A stretch of DNA of 64,000 nt from Streptomyces abyssomicinicus (GTDB lineage: Bacteria; Actinomycetota; Actinomycetes; Streptomycetales; Streptomycetaceae): contig NZ_BBZI01000006.1 of assembly GCF_008974245.1 (NCBI RefSeq), positions 1,005,214-1,069,213 of the forward strand. The letters run 5' to 3'. The notes beneath the pieces were generated by a model. It was given only the letters and a program-made list of their open reading frames with translations, was not told the origin of the DNA and did not search any database. The translations under genes were made by a program, and so were the position numbers. Below are positions 19,112 through 28,223 of the stretch, in pieces (the stretch's first letter is position 1; the number at the start of each line of letters is the position of its first letter).

Positions 19112-20827
19112 GTGCCCGCTCAGAAGAAGACCGCCAAGCGACCCGTCCTGATCGCTTCCGCCGCACTGTTCTCGTTGGCCCTCGGCCTGGTCGTGCCGCT
19201 CTCCGCGGGCGACGCGCAGGCGCAGCCCGCGCGTCCGGGCCCGAAGTCGCCCGGCAGCCGCCTCTCGGGCTCCACGTCGGCCGGGTCGACCTCCGCCGGC
19301 GGGGCCACGTCCTCCCCGTCGACGTCCACGGGCGACCGTTCGTCCGCCGACGACGCGTCCCCGGCCGCCTCGGGGGTGGCGAAGGACGCTCCGCCCGCGG
19401 GGTCCCGGTCCACGGTGGGCGGCGCGCGGCTGGCCGCTCCCGGGACCCAGGTCGCACCGAACGCGGGCGCGCCCGCGCTGCCGGACGACCTCTCGGCCAA
19501 GTCGTGGATCGTCGCCGACGCCGAGAGCGGCGAGGTGCTCGCCGCGCACAACGCGCACCAGGAGCTGGCTCCGGCGAGCACCCTGAAGATGCTCTTCGCC
19601 GACACCCTGCTGGGGCACTGGCCCGCCACCGACACGCACAAGGTGACGGACGAGGAGCTCTCCAAGGTCGGCTCCGGCTCCAGCATGGTGGGCGTCAAGC
19701 CGAACGAGACGTACACGGTCCGCGACCTGTGGCTCGGCGTCTTCCTGCAGTCGGGCAACGACGCGGTCCACGTGCTGTCCTCGATGAACGGCGGCCTCGA
19801 CAGGACGGTCGCCGACATGAACGCCCACGCCGCGGAGCTCCAGGCGCTGGACACGCACGTGGTCAGCCCGGACGGTTACGACGCGAAGGGGCAGGTCTCC
19901 TCCGCCTACGACCTCACGCTGATAGCCCGTTCGGGGCTGCAGAAGAAGGACTTCCGCGAGTACGCGTCGACGGTCCGGGCGCAGTTCCCGGGCGAGACCA
20001 AGAAGGGCAAGGACGGGAAGAAGACCCGCGGGAACTTCGAGATCCAGAACACCAACCGGCTGCTCACCGGCAACGGGATCGACCAGTACCGCGGCATCGC
20101 GGGGGTCAAGAACGGCAACACCACCAACGCCGGGGCGACCTTCACGGGCGTGGCGGAGCGGGACGGCAAGGTGCTGCTGGTCACCGTCATGAACCCGCAG
20201 AAGAAGGAGCTCAACCGGGTCTACAAGGAGACGGCGGAGCTGCTGGACTGGGGCTTCGCGGCGGCCGGCAAGGTGACGCCGGTGGGTGAACTGGTGCCGC
20301 CCGCGTCCGCGGCGTCCGCCGCGCCGTCGGCCGCGCCGTCGGCGTCGTCGGCGGCGATGTCCCCGGCGGGCGGCCGGGCGGAGAACGTGGCGGCGTCCGA
20401 GGAGGCGAAGGAGACGGGACCGGTGTGGATCCCGTTCGCCATCGTCGGGGGCGTGCTGGTGCTCCTCGCGGGCGGGGCCTTCCTCGTCCACCGCCGCTGG
20501 CCCCTCCCGGGCACGGCGGCGCGGAGCGGTTCCCGCTCCGGCGCGAAGGGCGCGGCGGAGGGCGCGGACGCCGGTGCCGCCGACGCCGGCGTGACGGAGG
20601 CGAAGGCCGGGGACTCCTCCGGCACCGAGGCCGCCGCGTCCGACGGCGCCACCGCGAAGCCCGCGGGTGCCGAGGCCGACGCGAAGCCCGCCGACGCGGA
20701 AGGGGCGACGTCCGAGGAGGCCGGGGACCCGGCGGGTGACAAGCCTGCCGAGGCCGCCGAGGCCGCGATGCCCCAGCAGGCCTCCGGGCCCCGCGCGGCG
20801 GAGAAGGGCGAGGGCCAGCCGGCCTGA
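19112..20827 (+). CDS. D-alanyl-D-alanine carboxypeptidase (S11, DacA-like)
   Basis: The 571-residue precursor has an N-terminal signal sequence (about 10-38), a Ser/Thr/Ala-rich linker to residue 120, the penicillin-binding domain, a C-terminal membrane helix (about 444-463) and an acidic Ala-rich tail. Active-site motifs are STLK (Ser156, Lys159), SGN, and KNGN in place of KTG, as in other S11 enzymes. It trims the terminal D-Ala from peptidoglycan stems. The GTG at 19112 lies exactly seven bases after TACGTT, which fits a leaderless message; there is no ribosome binding site. A strong hairpin follows. Confidence 0.92.
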   Translation: MPAQKKTAKRPVLIASAALFSLALGLVVPLSAGDAQAQPARPGPKSPGSRLSGSTSAGSTSAGGATSSPSTSTGDRSSADDASPAASGVAKDAPPAGSRSTVGGARLAAPGTQVAPNAGAPALPDDLSAKSWIVADAESGEVLAAHNAHQELAPASTLKMLFADTLLGHWPATDTHKVTDEELSKVGSGSSMVGVKPNETYTVRDLWLGVFLQSGNDAVHVLSSMNGGLDRTVADMNAHAAELQALDTHVVSPDGYDAKGQVSSAYDLTLIARSGLQKKDFREYASTVRAQFPGETKKGKDGKKTRGNFEIQNTNRLLTGNGIDQYRGIAGVKNGNTTNAGATFTGVAERDGKVLLVTVMNPQKKELNRVYKETAELLDWGFAAAGKVTPVGELVPPASAASAAPSAAPSASSAAMSPAGGRAENVAASEEAKETGPVWIPFAIVGGVLVLLAGGAFLVHRRWPLPGTAARSGSRSGAKGAAEGADAGAADAGVTEAKAGDSSGTEAAASDGATAKPAGAEADAKPADAEGATSEEAGDPAGDKPAEAAEAAMPQQASGPRAAEKGEGQPA

Positions 20828-20845
20828 GGCGGCGGCCCCGGCCGC

Positions 20846-20886
20846 CCCCGCGCGGCCGGCGCGGCCCGGTCACCGGCCGCGCGGGG
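20846..20886. terminator. Bidirectional terminator
   Basis: Fourteen-base arms (CCCCGCGCGGCCGG and its complement) with a 13-base loop lie between the convergent carboxypeptidase and BrkB-like genes. Confidence 0.65.
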
Positions 20887-20934
20887 TGCGGCCCGTGGCC
20901 CACGCGAGCGGTGGCGCGGCGCCGGGGCCGGAGG

Positions 20935-21834
20935 TCACGCCGGGGCCGGGGCGGACGGCAGGGCGGCGGCCGGGGAGGCGGGAGCGGAGGACTTGCCCGT
21001 CGCCGTCCAGGCGGCGCTGTAGAGCAGCAGCTTGCAGGTGAAGTTGATCCACAGCAGCAAGGCGATCGGCACGCCGAAGGCGCCGTACATGCTCTTCGCG
21101 GCGACTCCCTGGATGTAGCCGCTGAGCAGCAGCTTCAGCAGCTCGAAACCGGCCGCGCCGATCAGCGCCGCCTCGACCAGGCGGCGCTTGGAGGGGTGGG
21201 CCCCGGGGACCGTCCGCAGCACGTAGAGCAGCAGCAGGAAGTCGGCGAGGACGGCGACGGTGAAGGCCGCGATCCCCAGCAGGACGCCGCCGGCCCCGCC
21301 CTCGTCCAGCCCCATCTCCCGTGCCAGCCGCCCCACCATGCCGCTGGCGACCGTGGAGATCACCAGCGTGATCAGCACCGCGCCGCCCAGCCCGAACAGC
21401 ACGCCCAGGTCCTTGGCCTTGGTGAGGAGGATGTTCTCGTCCGGGTCCGGCATCTCCCAGACGGCGCGCAGGCAGCCCCGCAGGGAGTCGACCCAGCTCA
21501 GCCCGGTGAACAGCAGCAGCGCGCCGGCGATCAGCCCGACCGCGCCCGCGTTGGCGACCAGTTTCTCGATGTCCAGCTGGTCGGAGATCCCCGGCACCTG
21601 CTCGGCCAGCTTGTGCTGGAGCGTCCGCTGCTGGGTGGTGGAGAGGGTGCCCGCGGCGGCCGCCGCCGCGACCGTGAGCAGCGGGAAGAGCGCGAGGAAG
21701 CTGGTGAAGGTCATCGCCGCGGCGAGCCTGGTCCACTTCACCCGGTCCAGCCGCTCGAAGGCGCGCCAGGCGTGCGTCTCCATCAGCCGGGCCGCCCAGG
21801 GGCCGACGACGGGAAGGTTCTTCAGCCAGTCCAT
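20935..21834 (-). CDS. YihY/BrkB-family integral membrane protein
   Basis: The 299-residue protein has about six membrane helices and the family pattern RLAAAMTFTSFLALFPLL near the start, GLSWVDSLRGCLRAVW in the middle, and GAFGVPIALLLWINF toward the end. The family was once called ribonuclease BN, but it is a membrane protein of unclear transport role. Its ATG overlaps the end of gtrA by 13 bases, making it the last gene of the PAP2-UbiA-GtrA-BrkB operon. Confidence 0.87.
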   Translation of the reverse strand: MDWLKNLPVVGPWAARLMETHAWRAFERLDRVKWTRLAAAMTFTSFLALFPLLTVAAAAAAGTLSTTQQRTLQHKLAEQVPGISDQLDIEKLVANAGAVGLIAGALLLFTGLSWVDSLRGCLRAVWEMPDPDENILLTKAKDLGVLFGLGGAVLITLVISTVASGMVGRLAREMGLDEGGAGGVLLGIAAFTVAVLADFLLLLYVLRTVPGAHPSKRRLVEAALIGAAGFELLKLLLSGYIQGVAAKSMYGAFGVPIALLLWINFTCKLLLYSAAWTATGKSSAPASPAAALPSAPAPA

Positions 21835-22289
21835 CCCACGACCCCGTTCCCGTTCCCGACTCTGTTGCCAAAGACGAGAGTTCGGGTACCCCAGAACCGG
21901 ACCGCCGTGCCCAGCAGCATGCCCACTCCCGCGCCGGCGACCAGATCCGCGCGCCGCGAGGTGAGGCCGAGGCAGTAGTGGCTGACGGCGAGACAGGCCA
22001 GCTGCGCGGCGGCTCCGGCGGCGTTGACGGCGGTGAAGACGACTGCCTGCCGCAACCGCTCCCCGGGCCCCGGCGGCGCCGCGGAGGCGGCCCGGCGGTA
22101 GGCGCCCAGCGCGTTGCCGGCGTAGGCGACCGCGCAGGCGGCGAGGAAGGCCAGCGCCTTGGCCGGCAGCGGCGGCAGCCCGGCGGGGCCGAGCAGCGCG
22201 GTGAACACGGCCAGGTCCACCAGGTAGGCCAGAAGTCCGGCGGCCGCGAATCCGGCGAGTTCCCGGCGGGTGACCGGGGCGGCGGTCAC
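21822..22289 (-). CDS. GtrA-family membrane protein, putative arabinose-lipid flippase component
   Basis: The 155-residue protein has four membrane helices with GtrA hallmarks (FAAAGLLAYLVDLAVF and a final RFWGTRTLVF). GtrA proteins help move or organise polyprenyl-linked sugars at the membrane. In mycobacteria the GtrA protein Rv3789 sits beside dprE1/dprE2 and acts in decaprenylphosphoryl-arabinose use; the same neighbours here suggest the same job. The GTG overlaps the UbiA stop (GTGA). Confidence 0.85.
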   Translation of the reverse strand: MTAAPVTRRELAGFAAAGLLAYLVDLAVFTALLGPAGLPPLPAKALAFLAACAVAYAGNALGAYRRAASAAPPGPGERLRQAVVFTAVNAAGAAAQLACLAVSHYCLGLTSRRADLVAGAGVGMLLGTAVRFWGTRTLVFGNRVGNGNGVVGWTG

Positions 22290-23359
22290 CAGCCGGTCAC
22301 CGCCAGCCCGTAGAGCACCGCCCACACCAGGCCGACGGCGGCCAGCGGACGGTCCCGCAGCACGACGTCCTCCGGTTCCCCCGCGGTGCCCCGGTCGGCG
22401 AAGACGGCGTAGCGCAGGACGCCCAGGATGAAGGCGATCATGGAGAGCTGCCGCCAGGGCAGCAGCCCGGTCTGCGGGACGCCGCCGGTCTCCAGGGCCC
22501 ACAGGCAGTAGCCGAGGACCGCGCCGCCCGCCGCCAGCTGCCAGACGAACCGCAGGTAGCCGGGCGTGTACTCGGTGAGCAGGGCCCGGGTGGCCCCGCG
22601 CTCGCCGGCCATCTCGACGGCCTCGGAGTAGCGCTTGGCGGAGACCATGAAGAGCGCGCCGAAGCCGGTGGTGATCAGGAACCAGCGGGAGAGCGGGATG
22701 TCCATGGCGATGCCGCCGGCCATGGCCCGCATCAGGAAGCCGGCGGCGACCACCGCCAGGTCGACCACCAGCACACGCTTGAGCCGCAGGCAGTACGCGA
22801 ACTGCATCACCACGTAGGCCGCCAGCACCGCCGCGGTCAGCGGCGGACACAGCAGCACGGCCGTGAGCGGGGCCCCCACGGCGAGCGCGCACCCGGCCGC
22901 GTAGGCGACCGGCACCGGCACCTGTCCCGCGGCGACCGGCCGGTGGCGTTTGACCGGGTGGGCGCGGTCGGCGTCGACGTCGCGGGCGTCGTTGACCAGG
23001 TAGACGGCGGCCGAGCAGGCCGTGAAGAGGACCAGGACCAGCGGCAGCCGGGTCAGCGCGGCCGGGGTGAGGAGCTGGCCCGCGGCCGCCGGGGCGGCCA
23101 CCACCAGGACGTTCTTCACCCACTGCCGGGGGCGGGCGGTGCGGACCAGCCCGGCGAGCAGCGCGCGGGGCCCGGGGCGGCGGGGCGGCGCGGTGGTCGG
23201 ACCGCCGGGGCGGCGCGGCCCGACCACCAGGCGGTCCGACTCGTGGCGGTCCGACTCATGGCGGTCCAACTCGTGGCGGTCCGACTCGTGGCGGTCCGAC
23301 TCGTGCGGGCGGGGCCGTGAGCCCGGGAGCGGGCCCGTGGCGGCGACGCGCTCAGCCAT
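22286..23359 (-). CDS. UbiA-family decaprenyl-phosphate phosphoribosyltransferase-like enzyme
   Basis: The 357-residue protein is a UbiA prenyltransferase with about eight helices. The first Asp-rich motif is NDARDVDADRAHP with KRHRPVAAG, as in decaprenylphosphoryl-5-phosphoribose synthase (mycobacterial Rv3806c); a second Asp-containing loop follows. This enzyme joins PRPP to polyprenyl phosphate, the first step to decaprenylphosphoryl arabinose. Residues about 18-42 are five HESDR-type repeats not found in usual members. The ATG at 23359 overlaps the PAP2 stop by eight bases. Ordinary quinone-pathway UbiA is an alternative, but the neighbours favour DPA synthesis. Confidence 0.85.
   Translation of the reverse strand: MAERVAATGPLPGSRPRPHESDRHESDRHELDRHESDRHESDRLVVGPRRPGGPTTAPPRRPGPRALLAGLVRTARPRQWVKNVLVVAAPAAAGQLLTPAALTRLPLVLVLFTACSAAVYLVNDARDVDADRAHPVKRHRPVAAGQVPVPVAYAAGCALAVGAPLTAVLLCPPLTAAVLAAYVVMQFAYCLRLKRVLVVDLAVVAAGFLMRAMAGGIAMDIPLSRWFLITTGFGALFMVSAKRYSEAVEMAGERGATRALLTEYTPGYLRFVWQLAAGGAVLGYCLWALETGGVPQTGLLPWRQLSMIAFILGVLRYAVFADRGTAGEPEDVVLRDRPLAAVGLVWAVLYGLAVTGW
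23231..23305 (-). repeat. Five 15-bp units encoding HESDR repeats
   Basis: The unit GCGGTCCGACTCGTG (plus strand) occurs five times with one base change per divergent copy, in the N-terminal coding part of the UbiA gene. Confidence 0.9.
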
Positions 23360-23927
23360 GGCGCCTCCCCCTCGGTCCCCGCGGGCTCCGCAGCCCCAGC
23401 CCGGCGGCGGCCGCACCGAGCAGGGCGCCCGCGACCACGTCGGAGGGGTAGTGCACGCCCGCCACCACCCGGGACAGGCACATCGCGGCGGCGGCCGGGA
23501 CGGCCAGCGTCCCCGCGGCCGGCAGCAGCGCCGCCGCGGCCACCGCCGCCGCCGCGCTGGAGGCGGCGTGCGCGCTGGGGAAGGAGTGCGGGCCGAGGAC
23601 GGCCACCCGCGCCTCGACGGCGGTGGGGCGCGGGCGGCGCACCAGGTGCTTGACGCCCACGCCGGTCAGGTGGGCCGCGGCGGTGAGCGCGGTCCCGCGC
23701 AGCCAGGCGGAGCGCCGGGGCCGGTCCACGGCCGCCGCGGCGAGACCCGCGGCCAGCCAGAGCGCGCCGTGCTCCCCGGCGCGGGAGAGGGCACGGGCCG
23801 CGGCCGCGGCGCGGGGGTCGTCGCCGCGCGCGTGCAGGGCGGCCAGCAGCCGGGCGTCGAGCCGCCGGACCGCGCGGACCGTGCGCGAGGCGGGCGGAGG
23901 AGGAGCGGGGAGGGGGACACCGTGCAT
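23352..23927 (-). CDS. PAP2-family phosphatase, likely decaprenyl-phosphoribose phosphatase
   Basis: The protein of about 190 residues carries the three PAP2 motifs: KHLVRRPRP, PSAH, and SRVVAGVHYPSD, among about five membrane helices. In mycobacteria the PAP2 protein Rv3807c lies next to the UbiA enzyme and is thought to remove the 5-phosphate from decaprenyl phosphoribose. The same pair here supports that role by context. The ATG at 23927 and a GTG at 23936 are both possible starts. It is the first gene of the leftward operon and is divergent from dprE1. Confidence 0.85.
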   Translation of the reverse strand: MHGVPLPAPPPPASRTVRAVRRLDARLLAALHARGDDPRAAAAARALSRAGEHGALWLAAGLAAAAVDRPRRSAWLRGTALTAAAHLTGVGVKHLVRRPRPTAVEARVAVLGPHSFPSAHAASSAAAAVAAAALLPAAGTLAVPAAAAMCLSRVVAGVHYPSDVVAGALLGAAAAGLGLRSPRGPRGRRHG

Positions 23928-24067
23928 ACGGCCCACTGTTCACCGGGGCGCGTCCCGAACCCGGGCAATATGCCGTGAAGCCCTATCAATCACCCGTTCC
24001 GGCGAGAAACGCGCCATACCCGGAGTGATCTCCGCATGACGGACGCCCCGCCGCTAGCGTCGCGCCC

Positions 24068-25480
24068 ATGCCGCCCACTCAGCCCCCGTCCCCGGCCCAC
24101 CCGCCGCCGGCCCCCTCGTCACCGGCCGGGGCGCTCGCCGTCCCGGTCACCGGCTGGGGCCGCACCGCGCCCACCGTCGCCCGTGTGGTCCGCCCCCGCA
24201 GCTACGACGAGGCCGTCGCCGCCGTCCGGGACTGCGGGGCCCGCGGCGGCATCCCCCGGGGACTGGGCCGGGCCTACGGCGACGCGGCGCAGAACGCGGG
24301 CGGCGCCGTGCTCGACATGACCGGGCTGGACCGGATCCACGCGGTGGACGCCGCCGGGGGCGTGGTGCTGTGCGACGCGGGCGTCTCGCTGCACCGGCTG
24401 ATGCGGGTGCTGCTGCCGCTCGGCTGGTTCGTGCCGGTCACCCCCGGCACCCGGTACGTCACCGTCGGCGGGGCGATCGGCGCCGACATCCACGGCAAGA
24501 ACCACCACGTCTGCGGCTCCTTCTCCCGCCATGTGCTGTCGATGGAGCTGCTCACCGCCGACGGCACGATCCGCGCCGTGTCCCCCGGCGACCCGCTCTT
24601 CGACGCGACGTGCGGCGGCATGGGCCTCACCGGGGTGGTGCTCACCGCCTCGCTGCGGCTCCAGCCGGTGGAGACGTCCTGGATGACGGTGGACACCGAG
24701 CGCGCCCGCGACCTCGACGACCTGATGGCCAGGCTCACCGCCACGGACCACCGCCACCGCTACTCGGTGGCCTGGATCGACCTGCTGGCGCGCGGCGCCG
24801 CAACCGGCCGCGCGGTCCTCACCCAGGGCGACCACGCCCCGCCGGACGCCCTCCCCCGCTCCCGGCGCGCCCGCCGCGACCCGCTGGAGTTCCGCCCCTC
24901 CCGGCTGCCCGCCGCGCCGTCCTTCCTCCCCGACGGCCTGCTGGGCCGCACCACGGTGGGCGTCTTCAACGAGCTCTGGTACCGCAGGGCGCCCCGGCGC
25001 CGCACCGGCGAACCGCAGCGCCTGCACACGTTCTTCCACCCGCTGGACGGCGTGCCGCACTGGAACCGGGTCTACGGCCGGGGCGGCTTCGTGCAGTACC
25101 AGTTCGTCGTCGGGTACGGCGCGGAGGAGTCGCTGCGGCGGATCGTGCGCCGGGTCTCCGAGCGGCGCTGCCCGTCCTTCCTCGCGGTGCTCAAACGGTT
25201 CGGCGACGGCGACCCGGGCTGGCTGTCGTTCCCCACGGCGGGCTGGACGCTCGCCCTGGACGTCCCGGCCGGGCTGCCCGGCCTCGGCGGCCTCCTCGAC
25301 GAGCTGGACGAGGAGGTCGCCGCCGCCGGCGGGCGGGTCTACCTCGCCAAGGACTCCCGGCTGCGGCCCGAGCTGCTGCCCGCCATGTACCCGCGGCTGG
25401 ACGAGTTCCGCGCGCTGCGCGCCGAGCTCGACCCGCGCGGGGTGTTCACCTCCGACCTGTCCCGCCGCCTCGGCCTCTGA
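24068..25480 (+). CDS. dprE1: Decaprenylphosphoryl-beta-D-ribose oxidase
   Basis: The 470-residue FAD enzyme oxidises the 2'-OH of decaprenylphosphoryl ribose. The FAD-binding region has GRAYGDAAQN, TPGTRYVTVGGAI and ADIHGKNHH; the substrate side has GGFVQYQFVV and the key Lys428 in YLAKDSR. The position matching Cys387 of M. tuberculosis DprE1, the covalent target of benzothiazinones, is Ala396 (GWTLALD). The ATG lies seven bases after TAGCGT, fitting a leaderless transcript. dprE2 follows after 40 bases. Confidence 0.92.
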   Translation: MPPTQPPSPAHPPPAPSSPAGALAVPVTGWGRTAPTVARVVRPRSYDEAVAAVRDCGARGGIPRGLGRAYGDAAQNAGGAVLDMTGLDRIHAVDAAGGVVLCDAGVSLHRLMRVLLPLGWFVPVTPGTRYVTVGGAIGADIHGKNHHVCGSFSRHVLSMELLTADGTIRAVSPGDPLFDATCGGMGLTGVVLTASLRLQPVETSWMTVDTERARDLDDLMARLTATDHRHRYSVAWIDLLARGAATGRAVLTQGDHAPPDALPRSRRARRDPLEFRPSRLPAAPSFLPDGLLGRTTVGVFNELWYRRAPRRRTGEPQRLHTFFHPLDGVPHWNRVYGRGGFVQYQFVVGYGAEESLRRIVRRVSERRCPSFLAVLKRFGDGDPGWLSFPTAGWTLALDVPAGLPGLGGLLDELDEEVAAAGGRVYLAKDSRLRPELLPAMYPRLDEFRALRAELDPRGVFTSDLSRRLGL

Positions 25481-25520
25481 CCCACACCCCCCACAGCCCT
25501 CACCACCCTTAGGAGCTCTC

Positions 25521-26282
25521 GTGAAGGACGCGTTCGGCGCACCCCAGTCGGTGCTGGTGCTCGGCGGCGCCTCGGAGATCGGGCTGGCGGTCGCCCGCCG
25601 CATGCTCGTCCGCCGCGCCCGCACGGTGTGGCTGGCGGGCCGCCCCTCACCCGCCCTGGACGCCGCCGCAGCCTCGCTGCGCGTCCTGCGGCCCGGGGCC
25701 GACGTGCGGACCGTGGAGTTCGACGCGCTGGACACCGGCTCGCACGAGGAGGTCCTGGGGAAGGTCTTCGCGGAGGGTGACATCGACCTGGTGCTGCTGG
25801 CCTTCGGCGTCCTCGGCGACCAGGCCCGCGACGAGCGGGAACCGGCCGGGGCGGTGCGGGTCGCGCAGACCAACTACACCGGCGCCGTCTCGGCCGGGCT
25901 GGTGGCGGCCGCCGCGCTGCGCGGGCAGGGCCACGGCTCGCTGGTGGTGCTCTCCTCGGTGGCCGCCGAGCGCGCCCGGCGCGGCAACTTCATCTACGGC
26001 TCCAGCAAGGCCGGCCTGGACGCCTTCGCGCAGGGCCTGGGCGACGCGCTGCACGGCACGGGCGTGCACGTGATGGTGGTGCGGCCCGGCTTCGTCCGGA
26101 CCCGGATGACGGCCGGACTGCCCGAGGCGCCGCTGGCGACCACGCCGGGCGCGGTCGCGGCGGCCGTGGAGTCCGGGCTGCGCCGCCGGGCGGCCACGGT
26201 GTGGGTGCCGGGGACGCTGCGGCCCGCGATGGCGGTGCTGCGCCGCCTGCCGAGGCCGCTCATGCGGCGTCTCCCGCTGTGA
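25521..26282 (+). CDS. dprE2: Decaprenylphosphoryl-2-keto-ribose reductase (SDR)
   Basis: The 253-residue short-chain dehydrogenase has the cofactor motif GGASEIG (about 15-21), NYTGAVSAG, catalytic Ser in VLSSVAAE and YGSSK for Tyr and Lys. It completes the two-step epimerisation that turns decaprenylphosphoryl ribose into the arabinose form together with DprE1. AGGAG stands six bases before the GTG. Its position directly behind dprE1 supports the assignment over a general SDR. Confidence 0.9.
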   Translation: MKDAFGAPQSVLVLGGASEIGLAVARRMLVRRARTVWLAGRPSPALDAAAASLRVLRPGADVRTVEFDALDTGSHEEVLGKVFAEGDIDLVLLAFGVLGDQARDEREPAGAVRVAQTNYTGAVSAGLVAAAALRGQGHGSLVVLSSVAAERARRGNFIYGSSKAGLDAFAQGLGDALHGTGVHVMVVRPGFVRTRMTAGLPEAPLATTPGAVAAAVESGLRRRAATVWVPGTLRPAMAVLRRLPRPLMRRLPL

Positions 26283-26447
26283 CCCCGCGCCGCTGCGCCG
26301 GTGCGCCGCTGGGACCCGGTGCCGTTGGGCCGCTGGGCCCCTGAGCCGCTGTGCCGCCGCACCACGGAGCCGCCAGGGCTCCCGCGCCGGGCCGGCGGAG
26401 GCGCCGCCACGGGGCCGCCCCGCCGCCGCGCGCGGGGCGCGCCGGCG

Positions 26448-27020
26448 CTACTGGAGCGTCGGGTGTCTCTCCGCCGCGGTCTGGGGCGGCACCAGCGCGC
26501 CGCCGAACGGGAAGTCGCGCAGCCTGCGCCACACCCCGTCGGCGCCCTGCTCGTACAGCGCGAAACCGGTGCAGGGCCACTCCGCCGCGTAACCGGCCAG
26601 CTCCTCGAAGGCGCGGTCCATCGCCTCCTCGGCGATGCCGTGCGCGACGGTCACGTGCGGGTGGTACGGGAACTGCAGCTCCCGCGCCACCGGCCCGGCC
26701 TCGTCGCGGACCCGGGCCTGGAGTTCGGCGCACTCCTGCGCGCCGGACACCACCCGCACGTACACCACGGGCGACAGCGGACGGAACGTCCCGGTACCCG
26801 CCAGCCGCATCGGGAAGGGCCGCGCCGCCGCGGCCACCTCGGCGAGGTGCGCCTCGATCTTGGGCAGCGCGGAGGCGTCCACCTCGGTCGGCGGCAGCAG
26901 GGTGACGTGCGTGGGAATGCCGAACGCCGCGGCGTCGCCGAAGCCCGCGCGCCGCTGCTGGAGCAGGCTGCCGTGCGGCTCCGGGACCGAGATCGACACG
27001 CCGATCGTTACGGTCCCCAC
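26448..27020 (-). CDS. 2H phosphoesterase (2'-5' RNA ligase/LigT family)
   Basis: The 190-residue protein has two HVT motifs, THVTLLPP and PHVTVAHG, which form the catalytic core of 2H phosphoesterases. Such enzymes cut cyclic phosphodiesters or ligate/open 2'-5' linked RNA; the natural substrate is not known. The GTG at 27020 has a good GGAG upstream. It lies alone and converges with dprE2; trpS is upstream on the same strand. Confidence 0.87.
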   Translation of the reverse strand: MGTVTIGVSISVPEPHGSLLQQRRAGFGDAAAFGIPTHVTLLPPTEVDASALPKIEAHLAEVAAAARPFPMRLAGTGTFRPLSPVVYVRVVSGAQECAELQARVRDEAGPVARELQFPYHPHVTVAHGIAEEAMDRAFEELAGYAAEWPCTGFALYEQGADGVWRRLRDFPFGGALVPPQTAAERHPTLQ

Positions 27021-27209
27021 GTCGTCTCCTGTCGTGTCGTCTTCCGTCACGCCCGTGCTGTGCCGGACGGGTGGTGCCACCCGCCATCGACTGTACGGCG
27101 GCGCACCGCCCAACCGGGAGGATCGCGCCCGTATCACCGGTGGCGCGCGGGGCGCTCGGGCGGGCGGAGTATGCTGCCCCGCCGCCCGGGCGCGCCGGGC
27201 CTCTTCCGG

Positions 27210-28223
27210 TCAGTGCTTGGCCGGAACCAGGCCCATCCGCCGGTAGGTCGCCGCCAGCGTCTCCGCCGCGACGGCGCGCGCCTTCTCCGCGCCCTTGGCG
27301 AGGATCTGGTCCAGCGTCTCCGGGTCGTCCAGATATTCCAGCGTCCGATCGCGGAAAGGCGTCACGAAGTCGACCATGACCTCGGCCAGGTCGGTCTTCA
27401 GGGCGCCGTACATCTTGCCCTCGTACTCCGCCTCCAGCGCCGGGACGTCCTTGCCGGTGAGGGTGGAGAGGATGGTGAGCAGGTTGGAGACGCCCGGCTT
27501 GTTCTCCCGGTCGAAGCGGATCACGGTCTCCGTGTCGGTGACCGCGCTCTTCACCTTCTTCGCGGTGATCTTCGGGTCGTCCATGAGGTTGATCAGGCCC
27601 TTGGGGTTCGCCGTCGACTTGCTCATCTTGGCGGACGGCTCCTGAAGGTCGTAGATCTTCGCCGTCTCCTTGAGGATGTACGCGCTGGGGACGGTGAAGG
27701 TCTGGCCGTACTGGGCGTTGAACCGCTCGGCCAGGTCGCGGGTCAGCTCCAGGTGCTGGCGCTGGTCCTCGCCCACCGGGACCTGGTCGGCCTGGTAGAG
27801 CAGGATGTCCGCGACCATCAGCATCGGGTACGTGAACAGGCCGACCGTGGTGCGGTCGCTGCCCTGCTTGGCGGACTTGTCCTTGAACTGCGTCATCCGG
27901 GAGGCCTCGCCGAAGCCGGTGATGCAGTTCATCACCCAGCCGAGCTGGGCGTGCTCGGGGACGTGGCTCTGCACGAAGAGGGTGCAGTGCTCCGGGTCCA
28001 GTCCGGCCGCGAGCAGCTGGGCGACGGAGAGCCGGGTGTTGCGGCGCAGCGTCTCCGGGTCCTGCGGCACGGTGATGGCGTGCAGGTCGACGACCATGTA
28101 GAAGGCGTCGTGGGACTTCTGCATGTCCACCCACTGGCGGACGGCGCCGAGGTAGTTGCCGAGGTGGAACGAGCCGGAGGTCGGCTGGATACCGGAGAGC
28201 ACGCGAGGACGATCAGAGGCCAT
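27210..28223 (-). CDS. trpS: Tryptophanyl-tRNA synthetase
   Basis: The 337-residue class I synthetase charges tRNA-Trp. The HIGH-type motif is FHLG (19-22, [11 protein letters not shown]) and KMSKS lies at 199-203. Length is normal. Streptomycetes often carry a second, antibiotic-resistant TrpRS elsewhere; position suggests this is the housekeeping copy (recalled synteny). The ATG at 28223 begins MASDRPRVL; a GTG three codons earlier is possible. Confidence 0.96.
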   Translation of the reverse strand: MASDRPRVLSGIQPTSGSFHLGNYLGAVRQWVDMQKSHDAFYMVVDLHAITVPQDPETLRRNTRLSVAQLLAAGLDPEHCTLFVQSHVPEHAQLGWVMNCITGFGEASRMTQFKDKSAKQGSDRTTVGLFTYPMLMVADILLYQADQVPVGEDQRQHLELTRDLAERFNAQYGQTFTVPSAYILKETAKIYDLQEPSAKMSKSTANPKGLINLMDDPKITAKKVKSAVTDTETVIRFDRENKPGVSNLLTILSTLTGKDVPALEAEYEGKMYGALKTDLAEVMVDFVTPFRDRTLEYLDDPETLDQILAKGAEKARAVAAETLAATYRRMGLVPAKH

